A model generated the notes under the pieces. That model saw only the letters and a list, made by a program, of their open reading frames with translations. It was not told the DNA's origin and did not search any database. From Caballeronia glebae (GTDB lineage Bacteria; Pseudomonadota; Gammaproteobacteria; Burkholderiales; Burkholderiaceae): DNA of 64,000 nucleotides. Both the position numbers and the translations under genes were made by a program. This document shows positions 16,250 through 23,852 of the stretch, piece after piece (position 1 is the stretch's first letter; the number at the start of each line of letters is the position of its first letter). The stretch lies in the NCBI RefSeq assembly GCF_001545035.1, contig NZ_FCOJ02000039.1, forward strand, positions 1-64,000. Reading direction: 5' to 3'.

Positions 16250-18618
16250 GCGAGTCCGCGAGCGAGCCACCCATCGGTGCGCGGGCCGGGCGCGAAGCAT
16301 CGCAGGGACCGCCCGATGCCGAAGCGCGACGGCGCACGCTTAGCTCCGGCGTCGCGAACCGAGACTGCGATGCCGAGCCGATCCACATTCCCGGCGGAAT
16401 CCAGCCGCACGGCTTTTTGCTCGTGCTGTCCGACGATTTGCGCGTCGCGCAGGTCAGCGAGAATTTCGACTCGCTGACGGGCGCGAAGGTCGATGCCTTG
16501 CTCGGCGCGCCGCTCGACGTCGTGTTCGGCGCGGCGGGCGCGCAACGCATCGCGCAGATGGCGGCCACGTCCGCACTCGACGACGCGCCGCTTTATATCG
16601 GCTCGATCGACGTCGCGCCGTCGTCGTCCGATAAAGCGATGCGCTTCGATGCCACGATGCATCGTCACGACGGCGCGCTCATCGTCGAGTTGGAAACCGC
16701 CGTTGCGACGGGCGACGCGTTCGCTTCGATGTATCCGCTCGTGCGCACGTTCGCGCGCGGACTTCAGGAAGCGCACAGCGTGCAGGCGCTCGCCGAAATC
16801 GCCGTGCGCGAAGTGCGCGCGATCACGGGCTTCGGCCGCGTGATGCTTTATAGCTTCGACGAGGAAGGCCGCAGTCACGTGCTTGCCGAAGATCGCGACG
16901 AAAGTTATGCGTCGTTTCTGCATCAGTTTTTCCCGGCGTCGGACATTCCGCGTCAGGCGCGCGCGTTGTATCTGAAGAACCGCATCCGCCTCGTCGCCGA
17001 CGTCGATTACAAACCGGCGCGCCTCGTGCCGAGCGTGAATCCCGTCACCGGCCGTCTCACCGATCTCACCTACACCACGCTGCGCAGTTTCTCGCCCGTG
17101 CATCTGGCGTACATGCGCAACATGGGCACGCATGCGTCGATGTCGGTGTCGATCGTTGTGCGCGGACAGTTGTGGGGCCTCGTCTCGTGCCACGATCACA
17201 ACGCGCGCATCGTGCCGTTCAATACGCGCGTCGCGGTCGAGCATCTCGGGCACATGCTGTCCTTGCAGATCGAAGCGAAGGAAGAGCGCGCCGAAGGCGA
17301 ATATCTGAGCGCGCTGCGCCGCACGATGGGCCGTCTCGTCTCCGCGATGGGCGAGCACGAGGACTTCGTCGCCGGCTTGCGCGCCGTGCCGAACGACGTG
17401 CTGAGCTTTGCGCGCTCGGCGGGCGCGGCGATCGTCTTCGACGATCAGATCACGCTGCTCGGCTCGACACCCGACGAGGACACCGTGCGCGCGCTCACGC
17501 ACTGGCTCGCGGAACACACCTCCGGCGTATGGGCGACGGATTCGCTCGCGCGCCAATGGCCGCAGGCGCGGGCGCACGAGGACAAGGCGTGCGGCGTGCT
17601 CGCGGTGCCGGTCTCGCAGATCTTTCGCAACTATTTGCTGTGGTTCAGGCCCGAACTGATGCAGACCATCCAGTGGGCGGGCGAGCCGGTCAAGATTGAA
17701 GGCGCGGACGGCGCGAGCGCGCCGCGCACGAATTTTTCGCCGTGGCTCGAAACGGTGCGCGGCCATTCCGCGATGTGGCGTCAAGGCGAACTCGAAATCG
17801 CCGGCGAACTGCGTGGCGCGCTACTGAACATCGTGCTGCGCCGCGCGGAAGAGCGCGCCGAACTCGCGAACGAACTTGCGCGCGCGAACAAGGAGTTGGA
17901 AGCGTTCTCGTATTCCGTGTCGCATGACCTGCGCGCGCCGCTGCGTCATATCGCGGGATACGGCGATCTGCTGCGCGAGCAGGAAGGCGAACGCATGTCG
18001 GACAAGAGCCGGCGCTTTCTGAACAACATGCTCGATTCGGCGCGCTTCGCGGGCACGCTCGTCGACGACCTGCTGACTTTTTCGCAAATGGGCCGCGCGG
18101 CGCTCAGGCCCGCGCCGGTCGATCTCGATCAACTCGTGCGCTCCGTCGTGCAGGAATTCGAGGTGGAAGGTTCGGGGCGGCGCATCGAATGGGCGATCGG
18201 CGAGTTGCCGCGCGTGACCGGCGATGCCGCTTTCCTCCAGCTTGCATTGCGCAACCTGATTTCGAACGCGGTGAAATATACGCGGACGCGGGAATCGGCG
18301 AAAATCGAGATATTCGCGACGCGCGGCGGCGATGAACATGTGATCGGCGTGCGCGACAACGGCGTCGGCTTCGACATGAAGTACGGCGCGAAGTTGTTCG
18401 GCGTGTTTCAGCGGCTGCATCGCGCGGAAGAGTTCGAGGGCACGGGCATCGGGCTCGCCAACGTGCGGCGCATCGTCGAGCGCCACGACGGGCGCACGTG
18501 GGCCGAAGGGCGGCTGGGAGAGGGCGCGGTATTCTATTTCTCGCTGCCGGCGGAATTCCGCAATGCGAATGGGACGCAGGGCGCGCCAACTACAAAGCCA
18601 AGAAAAAACCATGCTTAA
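16246..18618 (+). CDS. bphP: Bacteriophytochrome histidine kinase BphP
   Basis: A 790-residue red/far-red photoreceptor kinase. The PAS-like N-terminus has the biliverdin-attaching cysteine C41 in RDCDAEPIHIPGGIQPHG. A GAF domain with the PASDIPRQARALY motif (DIP at 233-235) contacts the chromophore, and a PHY domain follows (about 340-510). HisKA has H560 in SVSHDLRAPLRHI. The HATPase has N and G boxes (LRNLISNAVKYT, GVRDNGVGFD, GTGIGLANVRRI). The frame extends upstream to 16087, but the ATG at 16246 gives the family N-terminus. It overlaps bphO by 4 bp and the response regulator by 8 bp. Confidence 0.93.
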   Translation: MSESASEPPIGARAGREASQGPPDAEARRRTLSSGVANRDCDAEPIHIPGGIQPHGFLLVLSDDLRVAQVSENFDSLTGAKVDALLGAPLDVVFGAAGAQRIAQMAATSALDDAPLYIGSIDVAPSSSDKAMRFDATMHRHDGALIVELETAVATGDAFASMYPLVRTFARGLQEAHSVQALAEIAVREVRAITGFGRVMLYSFDEEGRSHVLAEDRDESYASFLHQFFPASDIPRQARALYLKNRIRLVADVDYKPARLVPSVNPVTGRLTDLTYTTLRSFSPVHLAYMRNMGTHASMSVSIVVRGQLWGLVSCHDHNARIVPFNTRVAVEHLGHMLSLQIEAKEERAEGEYLSALRRTMGRLVSAMGEHEDFVAGLRAVPNDVLSFARSAGAAIVFDDQITLLGSTPDEDTVRALTHWLAEHTSGVWATDSLARQWPQARAHEDKACGVLAVPVSQIFRNYLLWFRPELMQTIQWAGEPVKIEGADGASAPRTNFSPWLETVRGHSAMWRQGELEIAGELRGALLNIVLRRAEERAELANELARANKELEAFSYSVSHDLRAPLRHIAGYGDLLREQEGERMSDKSRRFLNNMLDSARFAGTLVDDLLTFSQMGRAALRPAPVDLDQLVRSVVQEFEVEGSGRRIEWAIGELPRVTGDAAFLQLALRNLISNAVKYTRTRESAKIEIFATRGGDEHVIGVRDNGVGFDMKYGAKLFGVFQRLHRAEEFEGTGIGLANVRRIVERHDGRTWAEGRLGEGAVFYFSLPAEFRNANGTQGAPTTKPRKNHA

Positions 18619-19075
18619 ACCGATATTGCTCGTCGAAGACAATCCGAACGATCTCGAACTCACGCTCGTCGCGCTGGACAAGACTCAGCTCGCCAACGAG
18701 GTGATCGTGGCGCGCGACGGTCAGGAAGCCATCGACTATCTCAATTCCGAGGGCGAATGGAAGGAGCGCGCGCCCGGCAATCCGGCGGTGATTCTGCTCG
18801 ATCTGAAGCTGCCGAAAATCGATGGCCTCGAAGTGCTCGACATGATCCGCTCGAATGCATCGCTGAAGAGCGTTCCGGTGGTCATGCTGACGTCCTCGCG
18901 CGAGGAACGGGATCTTGTGCGCAGCTACGAACTCGGCGTGAACGCTTATGTGGTGAAGCCGGTCGAATTCGCCGAGTTCGTCGAGGCGATCAGCGACCTC
19001 GGCGTGTTCTGGGCCGTGCTCAACGAGCCGCCGCCCGGCTCGACGCGCTTTCGCCGCGCGCCGTCCGCGCAATGA
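18611..19075 (+). CDS. Single-domain response regulator, phytochrome partner (Rcp1-like)
   Basis: A 154-residue CheY-like receiver without an output domain. It has the acidic pair in LLVEDNPND, the phosphoacceptor aspartate in VILLDLKLPKIDGLEV (about residue 66), a threonine in VVMLTSS and the lysine in AYVVKPVEF. The NPND/LDLKLP type is the one commonly paired with cyanobacterial and bacterial phytochromes. Its start lies inside the end of bphP (8-bp overlap), so it is very probably the cognate partner. Lacking an output domain, it must act through protein contact or phosphotransfer. Confidence 0.9.
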   Translation: MLKPILLVEDNPNDLELTLVALDKTQLANEVIVARDGQEAIDYLNSEGEWKERAPGNPAVILLDLKLPKIDGLEVLDMIRSNASLKSVPVVMLTSSREERDLVRSYELGVNAYVVKPVEFAEFVEAISDLGVFWAVLNEPPPGSTRFRRAPSAQ

Positions 19076-19149
19076 TCGCTGTGCCCATGTTCAAGAATTC
19101 GCCCCGCCCGATGCGCGCGCAAGCGTCCTTACAAGAGGACGCCTAGATC

Positions 19150-21087
19150 ATGCAGCCCCTGCATCTGCTTCTCGTCGAAGACAACGCACTCGATGCCGAG
19201 CTGACGATCGCCCAACTGGAGCGCGCGGACTACGCGGTCGAGGCATCGATCGTGTACGACGCCGCGGCGTTCATCGCCGAGCTTGCGGCAAAGCGCTTCG
19301 ACGTGATCCTCGCCGACTTCGTGATGCCGACCTTCTCGGGCATCGAGGCGCTTACGATCGCGAGCGAGCGCTCGCCGGACACGCCGTTCATCTTCGTGTC
19401 GGGTTTGCTCGGCGAAGAGCATGCGGTCGATATGCTCAAGCGCGGCGCGACCGACTACGTGCTCAAGCAGCGTCTGCAGCGGCTGCCCGCGGTCGTGCGC
19501 CGCGCGATGCGTGAGAGCGCCGAACGCGCGCAACGCATCGCGGTGGAGCGGGCGTTGCGCGAGACGGAAACCCATTTCCGCCTGCTCATCGACGCGCTGA
19601 AGGATTACGCCGTCATCACGCTCGATCCCGAAGGGCGCATTCGTACGTGGAACGCGGCGTCGGAGCGCATTCTGGGCTTTCCGGCGCAGGACGTGCTCGG
19701 CCAGTCCGCGAACATCTTCTATGCGCAGGAGGATCGCGAGGCGGGCTTGTTCGACGCCGAACTGGAGACGGCGCGGCGCGAGGGCAGTGCAAGCGACGAC
19801 CGCTGGCTCTGGCGCAAGGACGGCCATTCGTTCTTCGCCTCGGGCGTGACGACGGCGATCCGCAGCGAGCACGACGAACTGATCGGCTTCTCGAAGATCG
19901 TGCGCGACGCGACCGACGCGCACATGGCCGCCGATGCGTTGCGGCTCGCGAAGGATCAGGCGGAATCCGCGAATCGCGCGAAGGACCATTTTCTGGCGGT
20001 GCTCTCGCATGAACTGCGCACGCCGCTCACGCCGATCCTCGCCGCCGTGCGTCTGCTCGAAATGAAGCATTCGCTGTCGCGCGAGGCGCATCCGACGCTC
20101 GATCTCATCCGCCGCAATGTGGAACTGGAAGCGCGTCTCATCGACGATCTGCTCGATCTCACGAGCATCGCGCGCGGCAAGCTGTCGCTCAATTTCGCGA
20201 GCGTCGCGCTCGATACCTTGCTGACGAGCGCGCTCGATATGTCCGAGGCCGATCTGCGCGCAAAGAGCCTCACGCTCGAAACGCAGTTCGACGCCGCCCG
20301 GTTCGTCGTGCTCGCCGATGCCGCGCGGCTTCAGCAGATCGTCTGGAATCTCATGAAGAACGCGGTGAAGTTCACGCCGGCGGGCGGGCGCATCGACGTG
20401 CGCACGTGGAATCCGGACCCGGCGACGATCGCCGTTTCGGTGACGGACAGCGGCATCGGCATCAGCGCGGAGGCGTTGCCGCGCATTTTCTCGGCGTTCG
20501 AACAGGCCGACGATTCCATCACGCGCTCGTTCGGCGGGCTGGGCCTTGGCCTCGCGATCGCGAGCACGCTGGCGCAGAAGCACGGCGGCACGCTTTCGGC
20601 GTATAGCGAAGGCCGCGATGCGGGTGCGCGCTTCACGCTCACGCTGCCGCTCGCGAAGCTGCAACCCGCGCGCGAGGACGAGCCGCTCGTCGAGGCCGCG
20701 CGTCAGGAGCGCGGACGCGCGCTCAGAGTGCTGCTCGTCGAGGACAACGAGCAGACGTCGTCGGCAATGGCCGAAGTGCTCGATATGCTCGGCCACGAAG
20801 TGACAGTCGCGGTGACGGTCGGGCAGGCGCTCGCACGCGCGAAGGGCGGACCGTTCGATCTCCTCGTCAGCGATATCGGCCTGCCCGACGGCAGCGGACT
20901 CGACATCGCGCGCGCGTGGCAGGATTTGCAGCCCGGGAAACCGTCGGTGGCGATTACCGGCTACGGCATGGACGACGACATTCGCCGCTGCCGCGAAGCC
21001 GGTTTTCGGGATCACCTGACCAAGCCGGTCAATTTCTCGCGGCTCGAAGCGCTGATTCAATCGCTCGCGGAACAGCAGTCGGAATAA
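19150..21087 (+). CDS. Hybrid histidine kinase with receivers at both ends
   Basis: A 645-residue cytosolic protein. Receiver 1 is at about 2-120 (LLVEDNALDAELT, DVILADFVMP). A PAS domain covers about 140-250 (GRIRTWNAASERILGF). HisKA has its histidine in FLAVLSHELRTPLTPIL (about 285), and HATPase covers about 375-495 (WNLMKNAVKFTPAGG, VTDSGIGIS, GLGLGLAIAS). Receiver 2 is at about 520-640 (LLVEDNEQTSS, LLVSDIGLPDGSG, KPVNFSR). No membrane segment is present. It follows the phytochrome response regulator by 74 bp and probably continues its relay: receiver 1 could accept a phosphoryl group from BphP. Confidence 0.9.
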   Translation: MQPLHLLLVEDNALDAELTIAQLERADYAVEASIVYDAAAFIAELAAKRFDVILADFVMPTFSGIEALTIASERSPDTPFIFVSGLLGEEHAVDMLKRGATDYVLKQRLQRLPAVVRRAMRESAERAQRIAVERALRETETHFRLLIDALKDYAVITLDPEGRIRTWNAASERILGFPAQDVLGQSANIFYAQEDREAGLFDAELETARREGSASDDRWLWRKDGHSFFASGVTTAIRSEHDELIGFSKIVRDATDAHMAADALRLAKDQAESANRAKDHFLAVLSHELRTPLTPILAAVRLLEMKHSLSREAHPTLDLIRRNVELEARLIDDLLDLTSIARGKLSLNFASVALDTLLTSALDMSEADLRAKSLTLETQFDAARFVVLADAARLQQIVWNLMKNAVKFTPAGGRIDVRTWNPDPATIAVSVTDSGIGISAEALPRIFSAFEQADDSITRSFGGLGLGLAIASTLAQKHGGTLSAYSEGRDAGARFTLTLPLAKLQPAREDEPLVEAARQERGRALRVLLVEDNEQTSSAMAEVLDMLGHEVTVAVTVGQALARAKGGPFDLLVSDIGLPDGSGLDIARAWQDLQPGKPSVAITGYGMDDDIRRCREAGFRDHLTKPVNFSRLEALIQSLAEQQSE

Positions 21088-21217
21088 GCTATCTGCGCGT
21101 CGGAACGAAAAATTTAACGGCCGTGCGCGCAGACGTGTCGATCGACGCGCGGTCCGTTCGTCGTAGGCTATGAGACCCCGCCAAACCCGGCGCGCTCATT
21201 CACTGCACGGAGCCGAC

Positions 21218-21685
21218 ATGTCTCATTTAGCCGTCAAGCCGATTCCCGAAGGCATGCATTCGCTGACCCCGCATCTCGTCTGCGCGGGCGCGGCGCAAGC
21301 AATCGAGTTCTACACGCGCGCATTCGATGCCGTCGAGCTGGGCCGCCTGCCCGGACCCGACGGCAAGCTCATGCACGCGATGGTGAAAATCGGCGATTCC
21401 GTGCTCATGCTCGTCGACGAAAACGCGTCGTGCGGCATGTTCGGCCCGAAGGCGGGCAGTGCATCGCCGGTCACGATCCATCTGTACGTCCAGGACGCCG
21501 ACGCCACGCTGAAAAAGGCGGCCGAAGCGGGCGCGAAAGTGACGATGCCCGTCGAAGAGATGTTCTGGGGCGACCGTTACGGCCGTCTGGAAGATCCGTT
21601 CGGCCATCAATGGTCGGTCGCGACGCACGTGCGCGACGTCAGCCCCGAAGCAATGAAAGCCGCCATCTCGGCGCCGCGCCAGTGA
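21218..21685 (+). CDS. VOC-family protein (glyoxalase/PhnB-like)
   Basis: A 155-residue vicinal-oxygen-chelate fold protein: SLTPHLVCAGAAQAIEFYTRAFDAVELGR at the start and WGDRYGRLEDPFGHQWSVATH at the end, the PhnB/YdcJ-like signature. These are often annotated as glyoxalase or bleomycin-resistance-like, and the substrate is unknown. The open frame begins at 21170, but the ATG at 21218 has an ACGGAG site and the family start. It is separated from the hybrid kinase by 130 bp and precedes a second VOC gene. Confidence 0.8.
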   Translation: MSHLAVKPIPEGMHSLTPHLVCAGAAQAIEFYTRAFDAVELGRLPGPDGKLMHAMVKIGDSVLMLVDENASCGMFGPKAGSASPVTIHLYVQDADATLKKAAEAGAKVTMPVEEMFWGDRYGRLEDPFGHQWSVATHVRDVSPEAMKAAISAPRQ

Positions 21686-21735
21686 TTCGCGCGCTCGTCC
21701 ACTGAACGACACTTCACAAAAACGGAGACTCGCAC

Positions 21736-22209
21736 ATGCAAAAGATTTCGCCCTGCCTATGGTTCGACGGCAACGCCGAGGAAGCCGCGAATTTCTATCT
21801 CGGCGTGTTCAAAAGCGCGCGCATCACGGACATCATGCGTCACACCGAATCCAGCCCGGGAACGAAGGGCAGCGTGCTCGCCGTCCTGTTCGAGCTGGAA
21901 GGCGAGGACTTCATGGCGCTGAACGGCGGCCCGGAATACAAGTTCACGCCGGCCATTTCGATGTTCATCAAATGCGAGTCGCAAGCCGAGATCGACCACT
22001 ACTGGGACAAGCTGACGGACGGCGGCAAGCCGATCGCGTGCGGCTGGCTCACCGATCGCTTCGGCGTGACGTGGCAGATCGCGCCGGCGCGCCTGCTCAA
22101 GATGCTGCAGGACCCCGATCCGGTGAAAGCCGATCGCACGATGAAAGCGATGATGGGGATGATCAAGCTGGATATCGCGGCGCTCGACCGGGCGTACAAC
22201 GGCGCATAA
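21736..22209 (+). CDS. VOC-family protein (PhnB-like, formerly 3-demethylubiquinone methyltransferase family)
   Basis: A 157-residue protein starting MQKISPCLWFDGNAEEAANFY, the hallmark of PF06983-type PhnB-like proteins. The middle has FMALNGGPEYKFTPAISMFI, and GWLTDRFGVTWQIAP closes the fold. Despite the old name there is no methyltransferase motif. It has an ACGGAGAC ribosome-binding site and follows the other VOC gene by 50 bp, so the two are likely co-transcribed. It converges on the ABC pair with only 10 bp between. Confidence 0.85.
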   Translation: MQKISPCLWFDGNAEEAANFYLGVFKSARITDIMRHTESSPGTKGSVLAVLFELEGEDFMALNGGPEYKFTPAISMFIKCESQAEIDHYWDKLTDGGKPIACGWLTDRFGVTWQIAPARLLKMLQDPDPVKADRTMKAMMGMIKLDIAALDRAYNGA

Positions 22210-22219
22210 AACACGTAAC

Positions 22220-23035
22220 CTAAGCGGCGCGTTTGCGGGCTTTTCGTTCGACGAGCCTCGACGCCATGAACCGATGGTCGCTCGAAAAAAGCCGTCGATA
22301 CGTCAACAGGACGGCCCCGACGACGCCGAGCCCCGACCCCGCCGCGATCAGAAACATGATGACGATCTGATAGCGCACCGCCTGCAACGGCGACTGCCCG
22401 GCGAGCACCTGACCGGTCATCATGCCCGGCAAGCTGACGAGGCCGACCACGGCCATCTGGTTCAGCGTCGGAATCATGCCCGCGCGCACGGCCTGGCGCG
22501 CGGGGCCCTGCGCCGCTTCCCAGCGCGAGGCGCCGAGCGCGAGCGACATCTCGACCGCCGCGCGTCCCGACGTGAGTTCTTCCGTCATGCGCTCGATGCC
22601 GAGCGATACGCCCGTCAGACAGTTGCCAAGGATCATGCCGAGAATCGGAATCGCGTATTGCGGCTCGTACCACGGATGAATCCGGATCACCACGAACAGG
22701 CCGAACGCGCCGATCAGCCACGAGCTGCCCCAGATCGACAGAATGCTGTCCGCGCGCTGTCCGCTGTAGGTGCGCCGCCCGCGATCGGACGCGGCGAACC
22801 CGGCGATGACCGTCATCAGCGCCATCAGCGGCAGCACGACATACCAGCGATTGAACGCGAACACCCAGCCGAGCACGTAACCGATCAGCAGCAGTTGCAC
22901 GATGGTCCGGATCGCGGCGACGAAGAGCTTGCGTTCCAGCCCGAGATCGAGCGCGACCGACAGCGCGCCATTGACGACGATAAGCAGGGCAGCCAGGCCG
23001 ATATCGAAGAGACTGAGGTTTTGGTAGCCGTTCAT
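22220..23035 (-). CDS. ABC transporter permease, FetB/UPF0014 family
   Basis: A 271-residue membrane protein with about six hydrophobic segments. The family blocks are AIRTIVQLLLIGYVLGW, GMILGNCLTGVSLGIERM, EMSLALGASRWEA and LPGMMTGQVLAGQSP, typical of UPF0014 (E. coli FetB/YbbM). FetAB has been described as exporting iron in E. coli; whether that holds here is inferred. The frame runs upstream to 23128, but the ATG at 23035 overlaps the ATPase stop as TGATG, which marks translational coupling. Confidence 0.88.
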   Translation of the reverse strand: MNGYQNLSLFDIGLAALLIVVNGALSVALDLGLERKLFVAAIRTIVQLLLIGYVLGWVFAFNRWYVVLPLMALMTVIAGFAASDRGRRTYSGQRADSILSIWGSSWLIGAFGLFVVIRIHPWYEPQYAIPILGMILGNCLTGVSLGIERMTEELTSGRAAVEMSLALGASRWEAAQGPARQAVRAGMIPTLNQMAVVGLVSLPGMMTGQVLAGQSPLQAVRYQIVIMFLIAAGSGLGVVGAVLLTYRRLFSSDHRFMASRLVERKARKRAA

Positions 23036-23727
23036 CACGCGTCGCCTCCCAGCACGCCCGCATTCATCGTCAGATGACGCGTGGCGACGCGCCGCGCCTG
23101 ATCCGGATCGTGCGACACCCAGATGCACGCGCGCGCGGCGTCGGCGTCGAACCAGGCGGAAACGAGCGCTTCGATCGAACGCGCCGACGCCGGATCGAGC
23201 GATGCGGTCGGTTCATCGAGCAACAGCACGTCGGGCGCGAGTTGCAGCACGCGCACGACCGCGGCGATCTGCGCCTCGCCGCCGGACAGATCGCTCGCGA
23301 ACTTGTCGAGAAAGTCCGCGCCGCGTCCGGCCGCCTGCGCGAGCCGCATCGCGACATCGCGGTCGAAATGCGTGTCGCGATAGGTTCTGAGCGAAAACGG
23401 ATAGCGCAGATTGTCTTCGACGGTGCCGTCGAGCATCGCGGGCCGTTGCGCGATATACGCGACGCGCCGCCGGTAAGCCGGAATGTGCGAACGCGCGATG
23501 CGCTCGCCGCGCCACGTGACGAAGCCGGCATCGCACGCATCGAGCAGCGCGAGCGTGCGCAGGAACACGCTCTTGCCCGAGCCGGAAGGTCCGGTAATCG
23601 CAGCGCGCTGGCCGTTGTCGAGGGCGAAATCCGTGGGATGCAAAAGCACCGTGCCGCGCACGGCGTCGCGGCGCACGACGCCGTGCGCGGCCACGAGTTC
23701 GGGCGATGTCGATGTCGCGTCGGGCAT
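23035..23727 (-). CDS. ABC transporter ATP-binding protein, FetA-like
   Basis: A 230-residue ATPase with Walker A GPSGSGKS, Q-loop region AYIAQRPAML, signature SGGEAQ (in DLSGGEAQIAAVVR), Walker B VLLLDEPTASLD and H-loop ISH-like WVSHDPD. It pairs with the FetB-like permease, sharing a TGATG junction. The frame extends to 23790; I chose the ATG at 23727 because the conserved fold begins shortly after it. It is divergent from the AsmA gene across a 125-bp spacer. Confidence 0.87.
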   Translation of the reverse strand: MPDATSTSPELVAAHGVVRRDAVRGTVLLHPTDFALDNGQRAAITGPSGSGKSVFLRTLALLDACDAGFVTWRGERIARSHIPAYRRRVAYIAQRPAMLDGTVEDNLRYPFSLRTYRDTHFDRDVAMRLAQAAGRGADFLDKFASDLSGGEAQIAAVVRVLQLAPDVLLLDEPTASLDPASARSIEALVSAWFDADAARACIWVSHDPDQARRVATRHLTMNAGVLGGDA

Positions 23728-23852
23728 CGTTGATAGGGGTCTCGTTCTTCGAGCGGACATCTTACGGATATTCGTCGCCGAGCGGCGCAAGACCGCGCGG
23801 GCACACTATGTGCTGCGCCAAACATAATCGCGAAAAAACGGATGGAAGCGTC

